Shown: in pieces, positions 1 to 5,544 of the stretch
Layout of the letters: every line of letters begins with the position of its first letter
Numbering within the stretch: position 1 is the stretch's first letter
NCBI GenBank assembly: GCA_005881355.1
Contig: VBDM01000055.1
Span: 1-9,176, forward strand
Length of the DNA: 9,176 nucleotides
Direction of reading: 5' to 3'
Origin: Betaproteobacteria bacterium
GTDB lineage: Bacteria > Pseudomonadota > Gammaproteobacteria > Burkholderiales > SG8-39
Program-made: the position numbers and the translations under genes
Notes under the pieces: model-generated
Databases searched by the model: none
Told to the model about the DNA's origin: nothing
What the model saw: only the letters and a program-made list of their open reading frames with translations

Positions 1-329
1 ACCACGACGTTGCGCACCTTGGGCGTGTTCTCGAGCGCCACCATGTCCTCGCCCTGGCGCCCGATGAACCCGAACTCCGCGATGGCGGCGGTGGCGTCGG
101 CGAGCAGGCGCCGCTTGTAGTCGGGATCCGTCCACGCGCGCGCGACGATGCGCGCGCCGTTGCGTGGACCCACTTTCGTCTCGTAGGTGTCGATCAGCTC
201 GTCGAGCGTCTTCGGATCGACGAGGCCTTTTTCGACGAGCAAGGACTCGAGCGCCTTGGCGCGCAGCGCCGGACCGGAGAGCGGGCGATCGTGCTCGCGC
301 GCGTGCTCGTCGTCGTGATGGTCGCTCAT
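1..329 (-). CDS. nthA: Nitrile hydratase alpha subunit (N-terminal part, cut by window edge)
   Basis: Nitrile hydratase converts nitriles to amides in the cytoplasm with a non-corrin cobalt or non-haem iron centre carried by the alpha subunit. The 109 visible codons begin with a His/Asp/Glu-rich leader (MSDHHDDEHAREHD) and continue with segments typical of the alpha N-terminus: RAKALESLLVEKGLVDP (residues 23-39), GPRNGARIVARAWTDPDYK (54-72) and AIAEFGF (82-88), ending in ENTPKVRNVV. In the family the metal motif C-T/S-L-C-S-C follows directly, so the edge cuts just before it and metal type cannot be judged. The start ATG (329-327) lies 25 bases after the dctM stop, so the gene probably belongs to the TRAP operon; its ribosome binding site is weak. 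The beta subunit and activator, if present, lie outside to the left. Thiocyanate hydrolase gamma, a close homologue, is the main alternative. Confidence 0.87.
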   Translation of the reverse strand, partial: MSDHHDDEHAREHDRPLSGPALRAKALESLLVEKGLVDPKTLDELIDTYETKVGPRNGARIVARAWTDPDYKRRLLADATAAIAEFGFIGRQGEDMVALENTPKVRNVV

Positions 330-354
330 GGCCCTACATTCTATTCCGCCGGAC

Positions 355-1650
355 TCAACGCAGGTAGCCGGCGAGCATCGGCAGCGCGAGAACGAGCGAG
401 GGCACGAAGGTGATGAGGAAGAGCACCGCGACGAGCGCCAGGATGAAGGGCACGAGCTCGCGCACGATCTCCTTCACCGGGGTTCCGGTCAAACCGCTCA
501 GGACAAAGAGCAGCACGCCGTAGGGCGGGGTGAGCAGGCCGATCATCATGTTCAGGACGATCACCACGCCGAAGTGCACGAGGTCCACGCCCACCGCGCG
601 GGCGACCGGAAGGAGGAGCGGCACCAGCACGAGGAGCAGCGTGGTGGTGTCGAGCAGGCACCCGAGCACGAGGAAGACGAGGTTCGCGACGAGGAGAAAA
701 CCGAGCGGGCCGAGGTCGAGCGCGGCGAACCATTCGGCGATGCGCGCCGGGATCTGCTCGGTCGCGAGCACGTAGTTGAAGAGGAAGGCGCCGCAGATGA
801 TGATGCCGACCACCGCGCTCGATCGCGCGCTCTCGGCGAGGACCGAAACGAGCCCCTTCCAGTCGAGCGCGCGGTACACGAAGAGCGCGAGCACGAGAGC
901 GTAGAGCGCGGCGACCGCCGCGGCCTCGGTCGGGGTGAACACGCCCGAGTAGATGCCGCCGAGAAGCACGACCGGCATGAGCAGCGGCAGCAGCGTGCGC
1001 AGGAAAATGCGCGGGATCTCGCGCCAGGGCACCGGCGCTTCCATCGGAAAATTGCGCCGCCGCGCGATCCACGCGATGACGAGCATCATCGCGGCGGCCA
1101 TCAGCAGGCCGGGAACGATGCCCCCGATGAAGAGCGCGCCGACGGAGGCGCCCGAGACGAGCGCGTAGAGCACCATCGGGATCGACGGAGGAATGATCGG
1201 CCCGATGGTGGCGGAGGCCGCGCTCACCGCGACCGCGAAGGGCCTCGAGTAGCGGCCGTTCCTGCACATCATCTCGATCTCGACCATGCCGGGCCCGACC
1301 GCATCGGCGATCGCGCTGCCGCTCATTCCGGAGAAGATCACGCTCGCGAGCACGTTCACGTGGGCGAGCCCTCCGCGGAACCGCCCCATGAGCGCGTGCG
1401 CGAGCGCGTAGATGCGCTCGCTCAAGGTGCCCGAGTTCATCACGTTCGCGGCGAAGATGAACATCGGCACGGCGATCAGCACGAAGCTGCCGAAGAGGCT
1501 GTTCAGGATCTGCTCGGCGGCGAGGCCCATGTCCTGCCCGGTCGCGCCGAGATAGGCGATGCCGCCCGCGATCATCGCGAAGCCGATCGGGCCGCGCAGC
1601 AGGGCGATGACGACAAAGACGCCGAGCATCAGCCCGAAAGCGGCGCTCAT
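355..1650 (-). CDS. dctM: TRAP transporter large permease subunit (DctM)
   Basis: This is the 431-residue large membrane subunit of a tripartite ATP-independent periplasmic transporter, which in this family drives uptake of organic acids or related solutes with an ion gradient. The length fits DctM (about 425-430). Hydrophobic segments cover nearly the whole chain. Family motifs seen are IFSGMSGSAIADAVGPG (residues 105-121), the first re-entrant-loop type motif IGPIIPPSIPMVLYAL (149-164), GGIYSGVFTPTEAAAVA (231-247) and the second loop motif NMMIGLLTPPYGVLLFVL (367-384). The ATG at 1650 overlaps the dctQ stop in ATGA, which argues for coupled translation and decides the start. The reading frame stays open upstream to 2064 because the broken dctQ start lies in the same frame, so an automatic caller may report a 569-residue fusion; the extra part is out-of-frame dctQ sequence and should not be believed. 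The substrate cannot be told from the sequence. Confidence 0.93.
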   Translation of the reverse strand: MSAAFGLMLGVFVVIALLRGPIGFAMIAGGIAYLGATGQDMGLAAEQILNSLFGSFVLIAVPMFIFAANVMNSGTLSERIYALAHALMGRFRGGLAHVNVLASVIFSGMSGSAIADAVGPGMVEIEMMCRNGRYSRPFAVAVSAASATIGPIIPPSIPMVLYALVSGASVGALFIGGIVPGLLMAAAMMLVIAWIARRRNFPMEAPVPWREIPRIFLRTLLPLLMPVVLLGGIYSGVFTPTEAAAVAALYALVLALFVYRALDWKGLVSVLAESARSSAVVGIIICGAFLFNYVLATEQIPARIAEWFAALDLGPLGFLLVANLVFLVLGCLLDTTTLLLVLVPLLLPVARAVGVDLVHFGVVIVLNMMIGLLTPPYGVLLFVLSGLTGTPVKEIVRELVPFILALVAVLFLITFVPSLVLALPMLAGYLR

Positions 1651-2064
1651 GCCTTGTCGGATGCTTCGGGGCGGACGATCGCAGCGAGGCAGCGCAGCAC
1701 CACCATGACCGCGGCGGCGAGAAAGACGCTGTAGACGAGGCCGTAAGGCCAGTCGAGCACCGGCGTACGCTCGCGCATCATGAAGCGCAGGTAATCGGCG
1801 GTGCCGGGCAGCGCCCAGAGAAAGCATACCGCCAGCGCGGCGATGCCGAGCGCGTAAAGCGCGCGCCGGACCGGAGGCGCGAAGCGCGGCACGACGAAGT
1901 CCACCGCCACGTGGGCCGAAAGCGGCACGCTCCTCGGTCCACGCGGCGGGCGCGCCGAAGACGAAGCGGCGCACGACCTGCACGACGAGGCTCAGGAACA
2001 GGACGGCGAAGATGCCCGCCCCGACGGAATCGGCCCAACGGGAAAGCCGCCCGGCGAAGCGCAT
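1647..2064 (-). pseudogene. dctQ: TRAP transporter small permease subunit (DctQ), broken by deletion and frameshift
   Basis: DctQ is the four-helix small membrane subunit that works with DctM. The first 45 codons (2064-1930) give a normal DctQ start: helix 1 (about residues 12-31), then VRRFVFGAPAAWTEE, the usual end of the first loop. The family pattern resumes only in another frame from 1928: AHVAVDFVVPRFAPPVRRAL, helix 3 (ALYALGIAALAVCFLWAL), then DWPYGLVYSVFLAAAVMVVL and a stop at 1649-1647. In intact DctQ about 20 residues forming helix 2 lie between WTEE and the AHV-type motif; here only about four codons remain and the frame shifts by one. The whole gene would be about 139 codons against a usual 155-175. 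Start spacing is normal (4 bases after the dctP stop). Either the gene is truly broken, making the transporter inactive unless another DctQ substitutes, or the sequence has an assembly or sequencing deletion here. Confidence 0.85.
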
Positions 2065-2068
2065 CGGC

Positions 2069-3073
2069 TCACTTGACCGCGTTGATGCGCTCGAGGAGCC
2101 CGCGCGGCCACTTTTCCGCGTACTCCGACTTCAGGTACGCCGCCTGCACGGTCCTGCGGAACGCTTCCACGTCCGGCGTCGTGATCTCGATGCCCTGCGA
2201 GCGGAAGAATTCGACGAGCTCCCTTTCCTCGCGCGCGCGGTTCTCGTCGTTGAATTTCGCCGCCTTCGCCGCCGCTCCCTTCACCTGGGCCTTGTGCGCC
2301 GCCGAAAGCGCGTTCCACGTCTTCGCCGAGATCGCGAGCTGCAGCACGTCCACGAGATGCCCGGTGAGCACGATCTGGCGCGTCACCTCGTAGAACTTCG
2401 CCGACTTCAGCGTCGGCAGCGGGTTGTCCTGGCCGTCGATGGTGCCGGTCTTCAAGCCGAGATACACCTCGGTGAAGGCGAGCGGGGTCGGACTCGCGCC
2501 CAGCGCTTGCCCGAGGAACAGCCATTCCTTGGAGCCGGGCATGCGCAGCTTGACTCCGGCCAGATCAGCCGGTGTCCTGACCTGCCTGGGCTGGTTGAGG
2601 CTCACCTGGCGAGTGCCCAGATAGACCGCCTGCAGCAGCTGGATTCCCATCGCCTCGGCGATCCTGCGGCTCACTTCCGCGCCGATCGGCCCGCCGTAGA
2701 CCTTCGCGAGGTGATCGGGGTCGCGGATCAGGTAGCCGGCGGTGAAGATCGAGTACTCGGGGATCTGGCGCGCGATGTCCTGCATCGAAAGGAGCGCCAT
2801 CTCGAGATTGCCGCGCTGCATCGCCACGGCCTCGGCGCCCTGGCGAAACAGCGTCCCCGAGTGATGCACCTGCACGTCGAAGCGGCCGGGCGCGGCTTTG
2901 GCGAGCTCGTCCTTGAATACGTAGAGCATCTTGACGTGCCAGTCGCCGGGCACCGCGGGGGTGGAGATGCGCAGCACGATCCTCGCCTGCGCGAGCGCGC
3001 CCGCTGCGGCGAGCGCCGAGCAGGCGAGGAGCGCGGCGGTCGCCGCGCGCCGCAACGCACCGGACGCGTTCAT
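2069..3073 (-). CDS. dctP: TRAP transporter periplasmic substrate-binding protein (DctP)
   Basis: This 334-residue extracytoplasmic solute receptor delivers substrate to DctQM. Residues 1-29 form a signal peptide (RR, then a long Ala/Leu stretch, cleavage near ALA-QA). The mature protein starts with the beta strand RIVLRISTPAVPG. Family features include the FKDELAKAAPGRFDVQVHHSGTL region (53-75), the LAGVKLRMPGS segment (171-181), whose Arg177 matches the arginine that pairs with a substrate carboxylate in characterised members such as SiaP and DctP, FTEVYLGLKTGTIDGQDNPL (200-219), and the long C-terminal helices. The ATG at 3073 is chosen because GAGG lies 7 bases upstream and the signal peptide begins there; the frame stays open far upstream, but that part overlaps the divergent Rid gene. 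It is first in the operon, 4 bases from dctQ. The carboxylate-binding arginine suggests an acidic ligand, which remains inference. Confidence 0.93.
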   Translation of the reverse strand: MNASGALRRAATAALLACSALAAAGALAQARIVLRISTPAVPGDWHVKMLYVFKDELAKAAPGRFDVQVHHSGTLFRQGAEAVAMQRGNLEMALLSMQDIARQIPEYSIFTAGYLIRDPDHLAKVYGGPIGAEVSRRIAEAMGIQLLQAVYLGTRQVSLNQPRQVRTPADLAGVKLRMPGSKEWLFLGQALGASPTPLAFTEVYLGLKTGTIDGQDNPLPTLKSAKFYEVTRQIVLTGHLVDVLQLAISAKTWNALSAAHKAQVKGAAAKAAKFNDENRAREERELVEFFRSQGIEITTPDVEAFRRTVQAAYLKSEYAEKWPRGLLERINAVK

Positions 3074-3221
3074 GCGGGAGCCTCGATCGGGTTGCATGAC
3101 TGGGGGCTTTTGCGTCGATCGTAGCTTGTTTTCGACGATCGTTTGCGCTAGCGTTGCTTTCGCGCGCGCCTCGGTGACCTGCGCACGCGTCCCATCAACG
3201 CCATTCGCCCGGGAGAAAGCA
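3074..3221. promoter_or_regulatory. Divergent control region between dctP and the Rid-family gene
   Basis: These 148 bases separate two genes transcribed away from each other and must hold both promoters. The most visible structure is an inverted repeat, CGATCGT (3116-3122) and ACGATCG (3135-3141), 12 bases apart; a third CGATCG lies at 3084-3089. A weak plus-strand promoter candidate is TTGTTT (3126-3131), 17 bases, TAGCGT (3149-3154), which would place the inverted repeat over the -35 region. CGATCG is itself palindromic and GC-rich, so chance occurrence is quite possible. No regulator gene is present in the window. Confidence 0.35.
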
Positions 3222-3734
3222 ATGGATCGCATCCCCACGTTCCCCAGGATTGTGCTTGCCGCGATGGCTTTGCTGCCGATTGTCGCAACGGCAGCGGAGT
3301 ACATGGAGAAGACGCCGTTCCAGTTGTCGCGGGCGTTCTCGCCGGGCGTCGTCACCGACGGCGGCAAGATCGTCTGGGTCGCCGGCCAGACGGCCACGCG
3401 CGACAACGACGGCAAGGACATCGCCAGCAATTTCGAGGCGCAGGTGAAGCAGGTGTTCTCGCAGATCGACCAGATCATGAAGCGCGCCGGCGGCAGCCTC
3501 GCCAACATCGTGACGATGACCGTCTTCATCAAGGAGTCGCGCTACGGCGACCGCTTCGTCGAGATGCGCAAGGACACCTTCCAGAACGGCAACTACCCGG
3601 GGAGCGCGCTCATCACCGTCACCAACTTCGCCAGGCCCGGCATCGAGATCGAAATCCAGTCGGTAGGCGTGATCGGCGACCGCTGCTCGAGCGACCATCC
3701 CTGCTCGGCCGAAGCCCAGGCGAAGAAGAAATAA
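3222..3734 (+). CDS. Exported Rid-family (YjgF/YER057c/UK114) protein
   Basis: Rid-family proteins form trimers; RidA itself hydrolyses reactive 2-imino/enamino acids. This 170-residue member is longer than the usual 125-130 because it carries an N-terminal signal sequence (hydrophobic residues 9-25, cleavage near VATAA-EY) and a polar tail with two cysteines (155 and 161) that could form a disulfide in the periplasm. The core fold is clear: GGKIVWVAGQTATRDNDGKD (47-66), FEAQVKQVFSQIDQIMKRAGG (71-91), NIVTMTVFI (95-103), YPGSALITVTNFARPGIEI (125-143). The arginine essential in RidA (in the FPARS motif, Arg105 in E. coli) is Ser128 here, so classical imine deaminase activity is doubtful. The start is supported by GGGAGA about 5 bases upstream. 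It sits 16 bases before a Tat-exported amidohydrolase fragment, so the two probably acted together outside the cytoplasm. Confidence 0.9.
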   Translation: MDRIPTFPRIVLAAMALLPIVATAAEYMEKTPFQLSRAFSPGVVTDGGKIVWVAGQTATRDNDGKDIASNFEAQVKQVFSQIDQIMKRAGGSLANIVTMTVFIKESRYGDRFVEMRKDTFQNGNYPGSALITVTNFARPGIEIEIQSVGVIGDRCSSDHPCSAEAQAKKK

Positions 3735-3750
3735 GCACACGGAGAACACC

Positions 3751-3940
3751 ATGCGACCCATTTCCCGACGCGGATTCCTCGCCGGTGCCGCCGCCGGCGG
3801 CACCTTGCTCGGCCTCGGCACAGCCGGCGCGCTCGCGCAGACCGACAAGTTCGACCTCGTCATCAAGGGCGGCGAAGCGCTCGATCCCGGCCGGAAGCTG
3901 CGCGCGCGGCGCGATATCCAAGAAGATCTTCACCCGGTAG
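3751..3940 (+). pseudogene. Remnant of a Tat-exported amidohydrolase (metal-dependent hydrolase)
   Basis: The start is well formed: GGAG 6 bases before the ATG, a twin-arginine signal (SRRGFLAG at residues 5-12, hydrophobic stretch, ALA-QT cleavage near 29), then KFDLVIKGGEALDPGRKLRARRDI (33-56), the N-terminal beta strands of amidohydrolase-superfamily enzymes such as dihydroorotase or D-aminoacylase-like deacetylases. Such enzymes have about 380-450 residues with a metal-binding HxH soon after this point. Here similarity stops at base 3918, no metal ligand is present, and the frame runs on meaninglessly to 4167 antisense to the next gene. In a frame shifted by one base, codons 3920-3940 read K-K-I-F-T-R-stop, which could be the original C-terminus, making this an internal deletion of about 1 kb or more; that part is inference. 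The end given here is that stop. Probably co-transcribed with the Rid-family gene. Confidence 0.75.
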
Positions 3941-3950
3941 CGGCCCGCTA
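3938..3950. other. Small palindrome holding two convergent stop codons
   Basis: TAGCGGCCCGCTA is a perfect palindrome around one central base. Its left TAG is the stop of the proposed amidohydrolase C-terminus on the plus strand and its right CTA is the TAG stop of the EamA permease on the minus strand. As RNA it could form only a 5-pair stem with a 3-base loop and it has no U run, so it is at best a weak transcription end point for the two facing genes. Confidence 0.35.
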
Positions 3951-4808
3951 TGCGTACGCGAGACTCGCCAGCGCGGCGAGCGCGGCGGCGAGGCCCACAC
4001 CCTTGCGCGCCGTGAACGATTCGCGCAGGAAAAGGAAACCGAGCAGGGCCGTCACGACGAAACCCATCTGCGCGATCGGGACCACCACGCTCGCCTCCGC
4101 GCGCTTCATGCCCTCGACCATGAAGGCGAAGGCAAAGGCGAGAACGACCGCGGCCCTCGGCGCGTAGCGCAGCGCGGCGCGGGAAGGCCCGATGCGGCGA
4201 TCGACCGCGCCGACGAACGCGGTGGCGAGCGTGATCACCACGACGCCCTGCGCGGTGATCATCGACGCAGGGTCCGCGCCCGCCTGCAGTCCGAGCTTGT
4301 AGATGAAGTTCCCGACTCCGACGGTGGCGGTGGCGATCAGCACGCGCGCGAGCGACGACCGGCTCTCGCGCCGCCCGGCCGCGTCCCCCGGAGCCGGTGC
4401 GCCGAGCAGCAGCCAGACCGCGGCGAGCGCGAGCGCGATGCCCGCGACCTTGTACCGCGTGAGCGGCTCGCCGAGCAGCAGGACCGCGAGCGCCGCGGTG
4501 AGGACGAAGCTCAGGCGGAAAACCGGCGCGTTGATGCTGATCGAGCCGGTTCTCAGGCTGTGCGCGAAATTGTAGAAGCCGACAAGGACGAACACCCCGG
4601 CCAGCGCGCCCCATTGCACCGAGGCGGCTGAAAATTCGAGCGAGCGGGTGGCGAGGCCGTACAATGCGACCGTCGGCGTGAACACCCAGGACTGCACCAT
4701 CAGGAAGTGATGCGGCTGCGCGCCGGCGGCCGCGCCGCGCTTGTAGACCAGGTCGCCGAGCCCGAAGAGGAGCATCGCGCCGAGCGCGTATTCGATTCCG
4801 GGGGTCAT
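3948..4808 (-). CDS. EamA/DMT-family permease
   Basis: This 286-residue inner-membrane protein belongs to the drug/metabolite transporter superfamily, whose members export or import amino acids, sugars, nucleosides or other small metabolites. It has the two-repeat EamA architecture of about ten helices: repeat one (residues 2-136) and repeat two (about 152-286), joined by a charged linker (GDAAGRRESRSS). Each repeat ends with the typical helix-loop signature, LLGEPLT (111-117) and FLRESFT (260-266). N-terminal sequence GAMLLFGLGDLVYKRG is typical of the first helix. The ATG at 4808 opens the first helix, but no strong ribosome binding site is seen; the gene lies 18 bases after the Doc toxin stop and may be read from the toxin-antitoxin promoter. 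The substrate is unknown. It faces the amidohydrolase remnant tail to tail. Confidence 0.88.
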   Translation of the reverse strand: MTPGIEYALGAMLLFGLGDLVYKRGAAAGAQPHHFLMVQSWVFTPTVALYGLATRSLEFSAASVQWGALAGVFVLVGFYNFAHSLRTGSISINAPVFRLSFVLTAALAVLLLGEPLTRYKVAGIALALAAVWLLLGAPAPGDAAGRRESRSSLARVLIATATVGVGNFIYKLGLQAGADPASMITAQGVVVITLATAFVGAVDRRIGPSRAALRYAPRAAVVLAFAFAFMVEGMKRAEASVVVPIAQMGFVVTALLGFLFLRESFTARKGVGLAAALAALASLAYA

Positions 4809-4826
4809 GGGCGGCGCACGGCGGGA

Positions 4827-5216
4827 CTACCGCCGCCGCTTGCTGTGACGGCGGGTCCAATCGGCGAGCGCCGTCTCCTTCATCGTTCCTGCGGCGACCG
4901 CGAGCATGCACATCGCGCAATTGACGTCGTCAATGACGAGCCGGTGTCCGTTCAGCGCGAGGAAAAGCTCGAGGGCGATGAATGCTACGCGCTTGTTGCC
5001 GTCCACGAAAGGATGGTTCGTCGCGAGGCCGTAGGCATAAGCGGCGGCGAGCTCGGCGGCGTCGGGTTTGCCGTAGGCGGCCCGGTTCAGCGGGCGCGCG
5101 AGGGCCGAATCGAGCAGGCCCGCATCGCGGATGCCCGGGCTGCCGCCGTGCTCGGCGAGCTGCTCGTCGTGCGCGGCGAGAATGACGGAGCGCTCGATCC
5201 AGACCCACTTCCTCAC
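4827..5216 (-). CDS. doc: Death-on-curing (Doc/Fic-fold) toxin
   Basis: This 129-residue protein is the toxin of a type II toxin-antitoxin pair. The Fic-fold motif NHPFVDGNKR covers residues 67-76 with the catalytic His68. As in Doc proteins, lysine (Lys75) stands where AMPylating Fic enzymes have the second glycine of GNG, and the last Arg of the longer Fic motif is absent (GNKRVAF). In phage P1 Doc this arrangement goes with phosphorylation of EF-Tu, so translation arrest by kinase activity is the expected role. Also typical are HDEQLAEHGGSPGIRDAGLLDSALARP (16-42) and FLALNGHRL (85-93). The start is taken as GTG (5216-5214), which overlaps the antitoxin stop in GTGA; the protein then begins MRKWVWIERSVIL, matching the family start. 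The frame is open further upstream, but only antisense to the antitoxin frame. No missing residue suggests inactivation. Confidence 0.92.
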   Translation of the reverse strand: MRKWVWIERSVILAAHDEQLAEHGGSPGIRDAGLLDSALARPLNRAAYGKPDAAELAAAYAYGLATNHPFVDGNKRVAFIALELFLALNGHRLVIDDVNCAMCMLAVAAGTMKETALADWTRRHSKRRR

Positions 5217-5437
5217 TTCGCCAGCTCGCGCAGCACGGCGCGGCGCTTCCTGGCGATGCGCCGCACGTGTTTCATCTGCGCCGCGAAACGGGGATCGTGA
5301 GGCGTCAGCCGAAGGCCGTCGGGCGTGTCGGTGACGTGCAGCGTGTCGCCCTTGTCGAGCTTCAGGCGCGCGAGCACGTCCTTCGGCAGGATCACGCCGA
5401 CGGAGTTGCCGATTCGCGTAAGTTTGAGGGCGGCCAT
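5213..5437 (-). CDS. AbrB/MazE-type antitoxin
   Basis: This 74-residue protein begins with a SpoVT-AbrB (swapped-hairpin) DNA-binding domain: LKLTRIGNSVGVILPKDVL (residues 4-22), LKLDKGDTLHVTDTPDGLRL (25-44). The Arg/Lys-rich tail (HVRRIARKRRAVLRELAK, 57-74) probably wraps the toxin, as C-terminal parts of such antitoxins do. It should neutralise the overlapping Doc toxin and, alone or with it, repress their promoter. The start ATG (5437-5435) is supported by GAGG (5448-5445) 7 bases upstream. Its stop TGA overlaps the toxin GTG, which helps fix the antitoxin-toxin ratio by coupled translation. Pairing of an AbrB-type antitoxin with a Doc-type toxin is a recurring combination, whereas the P1 antitoxin Phd is unrelated to AbrB. 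Confidence 0.92.
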   Translation of the reverse strand: MAALKLTRIGNSVGVILPKDVLARLKLDKGDTLHVTDTPDGLRLTPHDPRFAAQMKHVRRIARKRRAVLRELAK

Positions 5438-5451
5438 GACGAAGCCTCAAG

Positions 5452-5469
5452 TTATAACGAACGTTATAA
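5452..5469. promoter_or_regulatory. Probable operator of the toxin-antitoxin operon
   Basis: TTATAACG (5452-5459) and CGTTATAA (5462-5469) form a perfect 8-base inverted repeat with a 2-base AA spacer. It is strikingly AT-rich in a GC-rich region. It overlaps the proposed -10 box and the likely transcription start of the antitoxin gene, exactly where the AbrB-type antitoxin would have to bind to repress its own operon. Binding by this antitoxin is inferred from the usual autoregulation of such modules. Confidence 0.75.
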
Positions 5470-5494
5470 TACCGCGCGCTTTCGCCGGATTCAA
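5466..5494 (-). promoter_or_regulatory. Promoter of the antitoxin-toxin operon
   Basis: On the minus strand TTGAAT (5494-5489) is followed after exactly 17 bases by TATTAT (5471-5466). This is a good match to the housekeeping sigma factor consensus and the best promoter I can see in the window. Transcription would start near 5459, giving a short leader of about 20 bases that contains the GAGG ribosome binding site. The inverted repeat at 5452-5469 overlaps its -10 box. Confidence 0.7.
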
Positions 5495-5544
5495 GGACGG
5501 ATGTAGTCCAACGCGACTGCGCGGCGCAGCGGTGACTTATCGCG

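Noticed and set aside
328..1734. Plus-strand open frame of 468 codons rich in His, Glu, Asp and Arg
   Set aside because: It is antisense to the clear DctM gene; its composition is the mirror of hydrophobic codons in GC-rich DNA and it has no family pattern.
355..2064. Single 569-residue DctQ-DctM fusion protein
   Set aside because: Residues after WTEE up to the DctM start are Arg/Ala-rich out-of-frame sequence, while the true DctQ second half lies in another frame; the fusion is a by-product of the frameshift.
3074..3532. N-terminal extension of DctP upstream of 3073
   Set aside because: It overlaps the divergent Rid-family gene, and the signal peptide plus GAGG ribosome binding site mark 3073 as the start.
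3919..4167. Continuation of the amidohydrolase frame as a novel C-terminal domain
   Set aside because: From 3948 on it is exactly antisense to the conserved EamA gene and shows no metal ligands or protein-like pattern.
3619..4920. Minus-strand open frame of 433 codons over the EamA gene
   Set aside because: Arg-rich shadow of the EamA reading frame without membrane segments or motifs.
5517..5529. Hairpin CTGCG-CGG-CGCAG as terminator after doxX or before the toxin-antitoxin promoter
   Set aside because: The stem has only 5 pairs and no U run follows on either strand.
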